DNA of 64,000 nt. It comes from Winogradskya consettensis. Lineage in GTDB: Bacteria > Actinomycetota > Actinomycetes > Mycobacteriales > Micromonosporaceae. Of the stretch, positions 7,843 to 16,127 are shown one piece after another. The translations under genes and the position numbers were made by a program. The notes under the pieces are model-generated. The model was not told the DNA's origin. It searched no databases and worked only from the letters and a program-made list of their open reading frames with translations. Position 1 is the stretch's first letter, and every line of letters starts with the position of its first letter. Location: assembly GCF_018332715.1 (NCBI RefSeq), contig NZ_BOQP01000016.1, forward strand, positions 62,001-126,000. The letters run 5' to 3'.

Positions 7843-8484
7843 TCAGACCGTGGCGGACTCGCCGTGGGGCAGGATGTCGAGGGGGATGCCGGTCAGGCCG
7901 TCGGTGCCGAGGAACATGCGGGCGGAGTTCTGGCCGAGCTCGCTGAGCATCAGCTCGTGGACCTGGATCATCCGGGACGGTTTGACCGCGCGGGCGAAGT
8001 CGGCCGCCTCGCCGAACTTCGTCCAGGGGCCGCTCGTCGGCAGGAGCAGCGTCTCCACCGTCGCGCCGGGGACCGCATACGAGTCGCCGGGGTGGAAGAC
8101 CCGGCCCTCGATCAGGTATCCGACGTTGTCGACCAGAGGGACGTCGGTGTGGATCAGGGCGTGCCGCTCGCCGTGCACCGCGACGGCGAAGCCCGCCACG
8201 TCGAGCTGGTCGCCGGCGTGCACCACGCTGACCTGGCCGTCGCGCTCGCCGAGCGTCTCCTGGACCGCAGCGGGCCCGTAGACGCGCAGGCCGGGGCGGC
8301 GGTCGAGTTCCAGCTTCAGCGCGGCCTCGTCGAAGTGGTCGAAGTGCTCATGGGTCACGAGGACCGCGTCCGCGGCGGCGATCAGCTCCGCGGCGTTCGG
8401 CGTGAACGTGCCGGGGTCGATCAGCAGGGTCCGGTCACCGTCGGTGAACGTGACGCACGCGTGGGCGTACTTGGTGAGGCGCAT
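7843..8484 (-). CDS. Metallo-beta-lactamase-fold hydrolase (UlaG-like)
   Basis: 213 residues. The zinc signature THEHFDHFD (~44-52) and later metal ligands in VVHAGD and FHPGDSY (~130) define a metallo-beta-lactamase-fold hydrolase. The MRLTKYAHACVTF start and LIDPG motif resemble the small UlaG-like cytosolic group rather than true beta-lactamases. It lies 30 bp downstream of the MFS transporter stop on the same strand, so may be the start of a separate unit or read from the MFS promoter. Substrate unknown. Confidence 0.8.
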   Translation of the reverse strand: MRLTKYAHACVTFTDGDRTLLIDPGTFTPNAAELIAAADAVLVTHEHFDHFDEAALKLELDRRPGLRVYGPAAVQETLGERDGQVSVVHAGDQLDVAGFAVAVHGERHALIHTDVPLVDNVGYLIEGRVFHPGDSYAVPGATVETLLLPTSGPWTKFGEAADFARAVKPSRMIQVHELMLSELGQNSARMFLGTDGLTGIPLDILPHGESATV

Positions 8485-8514
8485 GTGAATCTCCTTCTTG
8501 GGTCTGGATCATTT

Positions 8515-9870
8515 CTACACAGCGGCGGGGGTGCGTAGCGTGCGGTCCCGCAGAGCCAGGATGGCGGTGAGGGCACTCACGACGAGGATGAGCGGGGCCA
8601 GCAGGTGCAGGCCCCCGTCGGTCGGGGTGGCGGGGAACGCCAGCCCGATGAATGCGGACGAGACGATGGCGCCGAGATAGACGGCTGTGCGGGACAGGCC
8701 GGAGGCGACGCCGAGTTGGCCCTCCGGGGCCTGCCGGAACAGGGCCGCCTGGTTGCCCACCGACGCGAGGCCCTGGGGGATGCCGAAGAGCCCGGTGACG
8801 ATCACCAGCAGCCACACCGGCGAGGAGCTGTGCACGGCGAGGATCAGCAGAGCGCCGGCGAACGGCACGAGCCCGGATGCCACCAGCGGGGCGCGCAACC
8901 GGGTGGTGCGGGCCACGACCAGACCGGTGAGGGCCGCCAGTACAGCGGTCGGAAGCTGCAGGTAGCCGGCCTGGCTGCCGCTGAAGCCGCCGGCGGTCTG
9001 CACCCATTGGCTGAATCCGTACATCATCGTGTACGCGCTGAGGTATGTCAGGAACTGGCGCGCGTAGGTCCGGGTCAGCGCCGGATTGGCGACGAGCGCC
9101 CGGACGTCGAGGAACGGCTCCGCGCGGTGTCGCTCCCACAGCACCAGCATCACGCCCCCGGCCGCCGCGACGGGCAGCAGCCACAGGGTTGCCCTCGAAC
9201 CGTGGAGCAGGAAGAACAACAGAGCCGTCACGGTGGTGGCGAAGAGCAGGATCCCCACGGCGTCCAGGCCTGTGCGTAGCGACCCCGCGGTGCGATGGTG
9301 CGGGCCCGCGTCGGCCGGCACCCAGAGCAGGGTGGTGACCAGCGTGATCGCGGCGAGCGGCACGTTGACCAGGAAGATCGACGGCCAGCCGGAGACCGCG
9401 ATCAGCACGCCGCCGAGCACAGGTCCGAGGGCCGTCATGCCCTGAGCGGAGATCGAGAGTGCCGACAGCACGCCCGGTGGTGCGGGAATGCCGAAGTCAG
9501 CCGCATGGTCGCGGATCAGCGAGAGGGCGGCCGGGTAGGACGCGGAGGTGCCGATCCCGATCAGGAGCCGCGCGGCGAGCACACCTGGGAACGAGTGCCA
9601 CAGCGTGGGGATCAGGCCGGCGAGCAGCGTGACGGTCAGTCCGGTGAGGTAGACCCGCCGGGCCCCGATGAGATCGGCCATGCGGCCCAGGGTGGGCTGG
9701 GCAACCGCGCTCGCCAGGTAGAGCCCGGCAACCAGCCAGATCGTGGTGGCGGTCGGAATGTGCAGGTCACAGCCGATGGGCACGAGGGCGACGGCGATCA
9801 TGCTCGTGTTGAGCGGATTGAGCATCGGTCCGAGCAGCACCGGCGTCAGGAATCGCCATCCGAAAGACAT
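8515..9870 (-). CDS. MFS drug-exporter (DHA family)
   Basis: About 451 residues starting at ATG (complement of 9868-9870, preceded by GTGAAGGGC); the longer open frame upstream is antisense to the MarR gene and not real. The first helices (FLTPVLLGPMLNPLNTSMIAVAL) and the motif-A-like loop GRMADLIGARRVYL identify a proton-coupled drug exporter with roughly 14 predicted helices. The divergent MarR gene and shared repeat elements in the 72-bp gap make a classical resistance pair. Confidence 0.85.
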   Translation of the reverse strand: MSFGWRFLTPVLLGPMLNPLNTSMIAVALVPIGCDLHIPTATTIWLVAGLYLASAVAQPTLGRMADLIGARRVYLTGLTVTLLAGLIPTLWHSFPGVLAARLLIGIGTSASYPAALSLIRDHAADFGIPAPPGVLSALSISAQGMTALGPVLGGVLIAVSGWPSIFLVNVPLAAITLVTTLLWVPADAGPHHRTAGSLRTGLDAVGILLFATTVTALLFFLLHGSRATLWLLPVAAAGGVMLVLWERHRAEPFLDVRALVANPALTRTYARQFLTYLSAYTMMYGFSQWVQTAGGFSGSQAGYLQLPTAVLAALTGLVVARTTRLRAPLVASGLVPFAGALLILAVHSSSPVWLLVIVTGLFGIPQGLASVGNQAALFRQAPEGQLGVASGLSRTAVYLGAIVSSAFIGLAFPATPTDGGLHLLAPLILVVSALTAILALRDRTLRTPAAV

Positions 9871-9892
9871 GCCCTTCACCCACTCAGTTGTG

Positions 9893-9933
9893 CAGCTGTG
9901 TTGTACATCCGGAACTATACAGCTGCGTTGTAT
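9893..9933. promoter_or_regulatory. MarR-type operators between MFS and marR genes
   Basis: Two direct copies of CAGCTGYGTTGTAY start 27 bp apart (9893-9906 and 9920-9933). The second copy lies in an inverted repeat ATACA-N7-TGTAT (9917-9933). A good -10 (TATGAT 9931-9936) ends 6 bp before the marR ATG, implying a leaderless mRNA that the bound repressor would block. Confidence 0.6.
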
Positions 9934-9942
9934 GATTTCAGG

Positions 9943-10521
9943 ATGACGTCGGACACACCTGCGGATGAGGACCTTGCCGAGCTGCTCAGGCAGGCGATCG
10001 GCCGGTTCGTGCGCACCACCCGGGCGCACGCGGACACGCTGCCGCCGGCCCAGGCCACCGCCCTGGGGGCCCTGGACCACGGGGGTCCGCGGACCATCGC
10101 CCAGCTGGCGGCGGCCCGCGGGGTGAAACATCAGAGCATGAGTCGTACGGTCGGGGAGCTCGAAGCCCTGGGTCTGGTGGCTCGCGAGCGGAGCCCGAGC
10201 GACGGCCGGGCATTCGTCATCACGCTCACCGCGGCCGGTGCCACCGCGCTCGACGCCGACCGTGAGGCGCGGCGGCACTGGGTGGCGGGTGCCATCGCGA
10301 CCCGGTTGAGCCCTGCGGAGCGTGAGATCCTGCACGCCGTGCCGGCCCTGCTGGACCGCCTCTCGGCAGCCGGCGAGAGTGCCGTGCCCGCGCTCGTGAG
10401 CCGCATCCTGGCCGCAAAAGGGCGTGCTGCGCCGACCCTCGAGCACGATCCGGCTGCGGATGGTCGAGACGACGCTGAGGTCGCGGCGGGTGGGAGCTCA
10501 GCACCGCCGGTGAGGAACTGA
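9943..10521 (+). CDS. MarR-family transcriptional repressor
   Basis: 192 residues. Winged helix-turn-helix: TIAQLAAARGVKHQSMSRTV as recognition region (~47-66) and the wing ARERSPSDGRAFVITLT with the conserved D-x-R. The C-terminal ~40 residues (DHDPAADGRDDAEVAAGG type) are disordered and acidic. ATG 9943 is chosen because the open frame further upstream is antisense to the exporter. It probably represses itself and the divergent MFS gene, released by the exported compound. Confidence 0.85.
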   Translation: MTSDTPADEDLAELLRQAIGRFVRTTRAHADTLPPAQATALGALDHGGPRTIAQLAAARGVKHQSMSRTVGELEALGLVARERSPSDGRAFVITLTAAGATALDADREARRHWVAGAIATRLSPAEREILHAVPALLDRLSAAGESAVPALVSRILAAKGRAAPTLEHDPAADGRDDAEVAAGGSSAPPVRN

Positions 10522-10527
10522 GTGGTG

Positions 10528-12327
10528 TCAGTCCGTGGTGGAGGAGACCGGGTCCGCGGAGTGGGTCGTGGCCGGGGGGTCCACCGGCTCGGTCGACGGT
10601 TCGGGGGTGTCGGTCGGCTCGTCGGTGGGGGATGTGCCGGTGGTCGGGGTGGGGGGCGAGGGCTTCGGCGACGACGTCGGGGAGCTGGTGGGGGTGTGGC
10701 CGGGGGTCGACGATGTCGCCGGGGGTGTCTTGGTCGGTGAGGTCCGGGGCGGGGTGTGCGGGGCCGTCGTCGGTGTCGTGGACGGGGCGGCCGGGGACGT
10801 CGTGGACAGGGACGTCGTCGCGCGGGTGGTCTCGACCGGGTCGTTGATGGGGTGCCAGTCCGTCGCGCCGGTGGTGGTGGGGGTGGCGCTGCTCGGCGCG
10901 GCGGAGGGTGACGGGGCTGCGGTGTGGGGGCGCGGTGTCGGCGCGACCGCGGGTATGCCCGCGGCGCCGCCGGCTGCTGCCTCTGCCTGGCGGCCGCCGG
11001 GGGTGGAGGCGCCGTTCACCAGTTGCAGGCCGAAGATGCTGACGACCGCGGCGGCCACGGCGATCGAGGCCATGATCGCCTCGCGACCGCGGGAGCGACT
11101 GCGGGAACCCCCTGCGCCGGAACCGGCCGAAGCGATGGAACCGCCGAAGCCGGCCGAAGCGACGGAACCGCCGAAGCCGGCCGAAGGAACGGAACCGCCG
11201 GAATCGGCAGAACCGACGGAGCCGGCCGAAGCGGCGGACCCGGCAACAGCGAGCCGCCCGGCGGAACCTGCGGCAGCGAGCCGCCCGGCCGAACCGGCAA
11301 AGCCGAACCGGTCGGCGGGACCGGAAGCAGCGGCGCCTCCGAGGCCGGTGCCGGCGCCGACAGCGGAGCGCTGGGAGCGGGTGCCCGGCAGCAGGCCGCC
11401 GATCGCGGGGCGGACGGTCGGCATGAGGCCGGCGGCGCGGCGCAGGGTTTCGGCGGCGTGGGCGGCGGTGGGGCGGCGGGCGGGGTCCTCCGCGGTGCAG
11501 GCCTCGTAGAGCCGGATGATGTCGCGGGGGAGGCCGGGGATGCGGGGCAGGCGGGGGGTGCGCTGGTCGTGGCGCAGGGCGAGGATCTCGCCGACGGTCT
11601 GGCCGGGCCAGGCGGGGGTGCCGGCGAGGCATTCGAACAGGAGCAGCCCGAGGCCGTAGACGTCGGCCGCGGGGTAGGTCGGCTCGCCGCGGAGTTGCTC
11701 GGGGGCGAGGCTGGCGGGGGTGCCCCAGAGGCGGCCGTGGGTGTCGACGCTGTTCTGGCCGGCGACCGCGGCGATGCCGAAGTCGACGACCTTGACGCCG
11801 ACGGGGGTGAGCATGACGTTGCGGGGTTTGACGTCGCGGTGCACGAGGTTGCGCTCGTGGGCGGCGGCTAAGGCGGCGGCGGCGGCCGCGCAGATCTCGG
11901 CGGCGCGGTGCCAGTCGAGGGCGCCCGTGCGGGCCAGCTCGTCGGCGAGGGTGTCGCCGTCGAGGAACTCCATGACCAGGTAGGGGACGCGCTGGGTGCC
12001 TTCGAGGGCCTCGCCGTAGTCGTAGATGCGGGCCACGTTGGGGTGGTTGAGGCCGGCCGCCGTGCGGGCCTCGCGCAGCACGTCGACGGAGGGCTCGCTG
12101 CCCTCGGCGCGGTAGGACGAGAACAGCTTGATCGCGACCCGGCGTTTGAGGGTGCGGTCCCAGCCGCGGTGCACGACCGCGCTGCCGCCGCGCCCGACTG
12201 CCTCTTCCACCCGGTAGCGCCCCGCGAGCGTTCGCACCCGTGACCCCCCAGTGGTCGCCGTCGATCCGCCACGGTTACTCTCCGTGTCGGCTCCGTCGTG
12301 CGGGAAATCGCGCACGGTGGATGGCAC
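10528..12327 (-). CDS. Receptor-type Ser/Thr protein kinase (PknB-like)
   Basis: 599 residues. Kinase domain ~37-295: glycine loop GRGGSAVV (45-52), ATP Lys K67, catalytic HRDVKPRN (163-170), DFG (182-184), APE (~207). A Ser/Ala/Gly-rich linker (~335-410) carries short repeats such as SAGFGGSVASAG, then a single membrane helix (IMASIAVAAAVVSIFGLQLV, ~420-438) and an extracellular Thr/Pro/Ser-rich tail without PASTA repeats. It follows the hybrid histidine kinase gene by 80 bp on the same strand, suggesting joint expression of His- and Ser/Thr-based sensing. Signal sensed unknown. Confidence 0.9.
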   Translation of the reverse strand: MPSTVRDFPHDGADTESNRGGSTATTGGSRVRTLAGRYRVEEAVGRGGSAVVHRGWDRTLKRRVAIKLFSSYRAEGSEPSVDVLREARTAAGLNHPNVARIYDYGEALEGTQRVPYLVMEFLDGDTLADELARTGALDWHRAAEICAAAAAALAAAHERNLVHRDVKPRNVMLTPVGVKVVDFGIAAVAGQNSVDTHGRLWGTPASLAPEQLRGEPTYPAADVYGLGLLLFECLAGTPAWPGQTVGEILALRHDQRTPRLPRIPGLPRDIIRLYEACTAEDPARRPTAAHAAETLRRAAGLMPTVRPAIGGLLPGTRSQRSAVGAGTGLGGAAASGPADRFGFAGSAGRLAAAGSAGRLAVAGSAASAGSVGSADSGGSVPSAGFGGSVASAGFGGSIASAGSGAGGSRSRSRGREAIMASIAVAAAVVSIFGLQLVNGASTPGGRQAEAAAGGAAGIPAVAPTPRPHTAAPSPSAAPSSATPTTTGATDWHPINDPVETTRATTSLSTTSPAAPSTTPTTAPHTPPRTSPTKTPPATSSTPGHTPTSSPTSSPKPSPPTPTTGTSPTDEPTDTPEPSTEPVDPPATTHSADPVSSTTD

Positions 12328-12407
12328 GCATACTAGCGGACCTGGGGAATCAACGAACAGTGCCGAGGATCGATCCGGCCGTCCGCCCTCTCACACTGTG
12401 TGACCTG

Positions 12408-15296
12408 TCACAACGGGGAACCCACGGTGGTGGGCGCGGTGTATTCGGCGACGAGGGTGGCGCAGATCTGGTCGATCCGGGCGAATTCGGCACGGATCGC
12501 GGGCATGGCCTCCTCGGCAGTGGGGAGTGCCGTTCCGGACCGGGCAACCGACTCGATCGCCCCGAGCAGGTCCGCGAGGGCGGTGATACCGAGGTTGCCG
12601 GCGGTGCCCTTCAGCGCGTGGGCCGTGGCGCGGGCGGTTTCCCCGTCTCCGGCGATCAGCGCGGCCTCGAGCGCGTCGATGACGGCCGGGGTCTTCGTGG
12701 TGAAGGACGTCAGCATCCCGGCGAGCATGACGCGTTCGGCCTCGGTCGGGTCGGGATCGGTGATGTCGACGAGCCGGGCGCGGATCAGGGCGGCGCGGTC
12801 GTCGCCGACGGGCACCAGACCCTGGCGGACCGCTTCCTCGACGTCGCGGCCCGCGGTCACCCGGGCGAGGGCCTGGGCTATGTCGTCCAGCCGTACGGGC
12901 TTGGCGAGGTAGTCGTTCATGCCCGCCAGATGGCACGCGGTCCGGTCCTCGATGAGCACGCTGGCGGTCATGGCGATGATGTACGGCTGCCGTGCGGCGG
13001 GCAGCTCGGCGCGGATCACCCGGGTCGCCTCCAGCCCGTCGAGCACGGGCATCTGGATGTCCATGAGCACGACGTCGTAGGGGGCCTGCTGGATCGCGTG
13101 CACGGCTTCGCGGCCGTCGGCGACGGTGTGCACGCGATGGCCGAGTTTGGCGAGCATGTGCTGGGCGACCTGCTGGTTGACGTGGTTGTCCTCGGCGAGC
13201 AGGATCCGCAGGGAGCGCTGGTGGGGCGCCGGGGTGCCGGTGGACGGCGTCCAGGCGGCGGCGGGTTCGGCGGGCAGGAGCAACCTGACCAGGGTGGTGT
13301 GCAGCGTGCTGGCGCGGGTCGGCTTGGTCAGGACCGCGTCGAACAGCTCGCGCTGACCGGGTTCGGGCTGCCACGTGATGCTGCTCGTCAGCAACAGCGG
13401 CAGGTCGGCCGTGGCGGGGGTGTCCCGCAGCGCGGTGGCGAGTTCGAGGCCGCTGAGGCCCGGCATGTGCATGTCGAGGATCGCGCAGTCGAACTCCTCC
13501 CCGGCTTCGATGTGCGCGAGGGCGTCACGTCCGGACGCGGCGACCGTACAGTCCATGCCCCAGCCCGCCAGCTGGCGCTGGAGAACTGTGCGGTTGGTGC
13601 TGTTGTCATCGACCACCAGGGCGGACCGGCCGATGAGCCGTAGTTCGGAGCGGTCGGTGTCGGTGATGTTCTGCGGGCATGTCCGCAGCTGGGCGGTGAC
13701 GGTGAACGTGGAGCCGACGTCCTGCTCGCTGGTGACGGTGATGTCGCCGCCCATGGCGCGGGCCAGCCGCCGGCTGATCGCCAGACCCAGCCCGGTGCCG
13801 CCGTAGATCCGCGTCGTTGACGCGTCGACCTGCACGAACGGGCGGAACAACCCGTCGACCTTGTCCTCGGGAATGCCGATCCCGGTGTCACGCACGTCGA
13901 TGGTGACCAGCAGCCGCCCGCCCCCCGAGCCCTCGGCGGAGGCAGCCCCGGCGGAGGCAGCCCCGGAGAAGTCAGCCCCGGAGAAGTCAGCCTCGGGGGA
14001 GAGAGCCTCGGCGGAGACGGTCGCGACCACCTCGCCGCGGTCGGTGAACTTCACGGCGTTGGAGAGCAGGTTGATCACGATCTGCCGCAGCCGGGTCGCG
14101 TCGCCGCGCAGCACCGGCGGGCAGCTCGGGTGGACGTCGCCGACGATGTCGATCTTCTTCTTGCCGGCCGGCACCGCCATCAGCGCCAGCGAGCTGTCCA
14201 GGAATTCCCGGACCTCGAACGAGGCGTCCTCCAGGTCCAGCTGATCCGATTCGATCTTCGACCAGTCCAGGATGTCGTTGATGACGACGAGCAGGGACTC
14301 ACCACTGTCGCGTACGGTCGTCGCGAGCTCCTGCTGCTCCAGGGTCAGCTCGGTGTCGAGCAGCAGCCCGGTCATGCCGATCACCGCGTTCATCGGCGTC
14401 CGGATCTCGTGGCTCATCGTCGCCAGGAACGCCCCCTTGGCCGCGCCCGCGTGGACCGCCTGGTTCCGGGCCTCCAGCAGCGCCCTGCTGGAGGCGTTGA
14501 CCGCGGTGGCCATCCGGGCGATCTCGGCCGGACCGGTCTCCGGCGCCCGCGCCTCCAGGTCTCCCGCCGCCACCTCGTCGGCCGCGCGCGTGACCGCCCG
14601 CAACGGCCGGGTGATCAGCATCGTCAGCCACCACGCGACCAGGGCGATGAGTACGGCCGCGATGCCGGTGCCCCAGACGATTGTCAGCTCCGTCCGGTCG
14701 GCATTCTGCGTGCTGAGCGTCCTGCTCTCGTTCAGCCGCCCCTGTTCCTCGGCCCGCATGGCGTTGAGCAGGTCCTGGATGTCCCGCATGGCCCGGGCAC
14801 CGTCGTTGTTCAGCACGACGGGCAGCGCGGCCTCGAACCCGCCATCCGACCGCCTGAGCTCGATGGTTCTCCTGAGCTCCTCGAGTTTGGTGTCCACCGG
14901 CTTCTCGAGCTCCCGGAGATGCTGCTGCTGGGTCTCCCTGCCGGCGATGGACGCGCGCAGGTCGGACAATATCCCCTGGATCTGCGAGATCGCGTTGTCG
15001 TAGGGGGCCAGATACGACTCGTTGCCGGTGATGATGAAACCGCGCTGGCCGCGCTCGGCATTGCCGATCTCCACCTGGAGCCGGGCGATCGCTTCGAGAA
15101 CCTCGTGGGACTTCTCGACGGCCCTGCGGTCGTCGAGTTGCTGCTCGATGCGCTGATAGGCGCTGGCGCCGAGCGCCACCAGCAAGGTGATGGCGAAGAT
15201 GTACGCGATCATCAGCGCGCGCCCTATCGGCCAGGCACGCGGCACCCGCGTAGCTGCCTTCGGCCTGACCCCTGCCCTGAGGAACACCACAAGCAC
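12408..15296 (-). CDS. Hybrid sensor histidine kinase (CHASE3-HAMP-HisKA-HATPase-REC-REC-Hpt)
   Basis: 962 residues. Two membrane helices (~28-46, ~205-228) flank a CHASE3-like sensor ([19 protein letters not shown]); then HAMP (~229-280), HisKA with phospho-His H296 in SHEIRTPMN, HATPase ([25 protein letters not shown]), two receiver domains (phospho-Asp in AILDMHMPG and VLMDIQMP) and a C-terminal Hpt ([13 protein letters not shown]). A full internal phosphorelay is therefore possible in one protein; no separate response regulator gene is adjacent. A short Ala/Ser/Gly repeat ([18 protein letters not shown]) is inserted in the HATPase region. Confidence 0.92.
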   Translation of the reverse strand: MLVVFLRAGVRPKAATRVPRAWPIGRALMIAYIFAITLLVALGASAYQRIEQQLDDRRAVEKSHEVLEAIARLQVEIGNAERGQRGFIITGNESYLAPYDNAISQIQGILSDLRASIAGRETQQQHLRELEKPVDTKLEELRRTIELRRSDGGFEAALPVVLNNDGARAMRDIQDLLNAMRAEEQGRLNESRTLSTQNADRTELTIVWGTGIAAVLIALVAWWLTMLITRPLRAVTRAADEVAAGDLEARAPETGPAEIARMATAVNASSRALLEARNQAVHAGAAKGAFLATMSHEIRTPMNAVIGMTGLLLDTELTLEQQELATTVRDSGESLLVVINDILDWSKIESDQLDLEDASFEVREFLDSSLALMAVPAGKKKIDIVGDVHPSCPPVLRGDATRLRQIVINLLSNAVKFTDRGEVVATVSAEALSPEADFSGADFSGAASAGAASAEGSGGGRLLVTIDVRDTGIGIPEDKVDGLFRPFVQVDASTTRIYGGTGLGLAISRRLARAMGGDITVTSEQDVGSTFTVTAQLRTCPQNITDTDRSELRLIGRSALVVDDNSTNRTVLQRQLAGWGMDCTVAASGRDALAHIEAGEEFDCAILDMHMPGLSGLELATALRDTPATADLPLLLTSSITWQPEPGQRELFDAVLTKPTRASTLHTTLVRLLLPAEPAAAWTPSTGTPAPHQRSLRILLAEDNHVNQQVAQHMLAKLGHRVHTVADGREAVHAIQQAPYDVVLMDIQMPVLDGLEATRVIRAELPAARQPYIIAMTASVLIEDRTACHLAGMNDYLAKPVRLDDIAQALARVTAGRDVEEAVRQGLVPVGDDRAALIRARLVDITDPDPTEAERVMLAGMLTSFTTKTPAVIDALEAALIAGDGETARATAHALKGTAGNLGITALADLLGAIESVARSGTALPTAEEAMPAIRAEFARIDQICATLVAEYTAPTTVGSPL

Positions 15297-15332
15297 TTAT
15301 CGGCAGTCGCGCCGAACGGCTTAGACGCCGGA

Positions 15333-15359
15333 TCACCCGGCCGTGATCCGGCCGGGTGA
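15333..15359. terminator. Hairpin between histidine kinase and doxX-like gene
   Basis: Perfect 10-bp arms TCACCCGGCC (15333-15342) and GGCCGGGTGA (15350-15359) enclose a 7-base loop. It lies just downstream of the DoxX-like gene on the minus strand and upstream of the histidine-kinase start, so it probably ends the doxX transcript. Confidence 0.65.
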
Positions 15360-15376
15360 ACAGTGGGGCGGGTGGG

Positions 15377-15961
15377 TCAGATGAGCCAGCGGTTCTTCTG
15401 GACGAAGGGCAACCGGGCCCATGCGCGGCCCAGCCCCCAGGTGTGACCCGCGTAGGTCAGAGCGAGAACGACGCTGGTGACGGCGTAGATGAAGTGGTAG
15501 TCGGTGACCGGGTTGCTCGAACCGCTCGGCTCACCGGCGCTGGTGTGCTGGGCGAGCGGGAATTCCGCGAACCACATCATCGCCATCATGAGGATCGCCG
15601 CACCCGCGGCGATGCGCAGGCCGACCCCGGCGATCAGGGCGACCCCGATGGCGAGCAGGCCGAGCATGAACGCCCAGTTGGCGAACGTGGTGCCGGCGAG
15701 ACTGTGGAACGTGCCCTGGAACGGGCCGACGTCGACCGAGGACAGGAACCCCTTGGTGGGCGACCCACCGTTGATCCACGCCTTGGCGGACGGGGTCGAG
15801 TAGCCGAGGCCGAACAGCTTGTCCAGGAACGCCCACAGGAAGACGAACCCGGTGGCGACCCGCAGGACGGCGAGGGCCCTGGCGGCGGTGGTGCTGAGCA
15901 TGGCGCCCGGGGCCTCGACCCGCTCGAGATCGGCGGCGTGGCTGTGTCCGGTGGTGGTCAT
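15377..15961 (-). CDS. DoxX-family integral membrane protein
   Basis: 194 residues with four predicted membrane helices (FVFLWAFLDKLFGLGY; WAFMLGLLAIGVALIAGVG; GAAILMMAMMWFAEFP; YAVTSVVLALTYAG). The LDKLFGLGYSTP segment is typical of actinobacterial DoxX/thiosulfate-quinone-oxidoreductase-like subunits. The start (complement of 15959-15961) has an excellent GGAGGAGG ribosome-binding site. It is divergent from phosphoketolase with a DosR-like palindrome between. Exact biochemical role is not known. Confidence 0.82.
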   Translation of the reverse strand: MTTTGHSHAADLERVEAPGAMLSTTAARALAVLRVATGFVFLWAFLDKLFGLGYSTPSAKAWINGGSPTKGFLSSVDVGPFQGTFHSLAGTTFANWAFMLGLLAIGVALIAGVGLRIAAGAAILMMAMMWFAEFPLAQHTSAGEPSGSSNPVTDYHFIYAVTSVVLALTYAGHTWGLGRAWARLPFVQKNRWLI

Positions 15962-16047
15962 CGTTGCCTCCTCCTTGATGTCTTTGTCACCCCCCACTCT
16001 GGCCGGGTCCGGGTCGCACCACCCGGGCCTGAAGAACCCTCTCGAGG

Positions 16048-16061
16048 GGGTCCAAAGACCC
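16048..16061. promoter_or_regulatory. DosR/DevR-like palindrome between doxX and xfp
   Basis: GGGTCCAAAGACCC is a near-perfect palindrome (GGGTC-N4-GACCC) matching the GGGnC-N4-GnCCC frame of mycobacterial DosR boxes. It is 67 bp before the phosphoketolase start and 87 bp before the DoxX start. Oxygen or redox control of both genes is an inference. Confidence 0.5.
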
Positions 16062-16127
16062 TTACGGCGAACCCCGCGCCGCTCATAGCGTCGCGGGGAA
16101 GGACGAAGACCTGCGGAAGGAAACACC

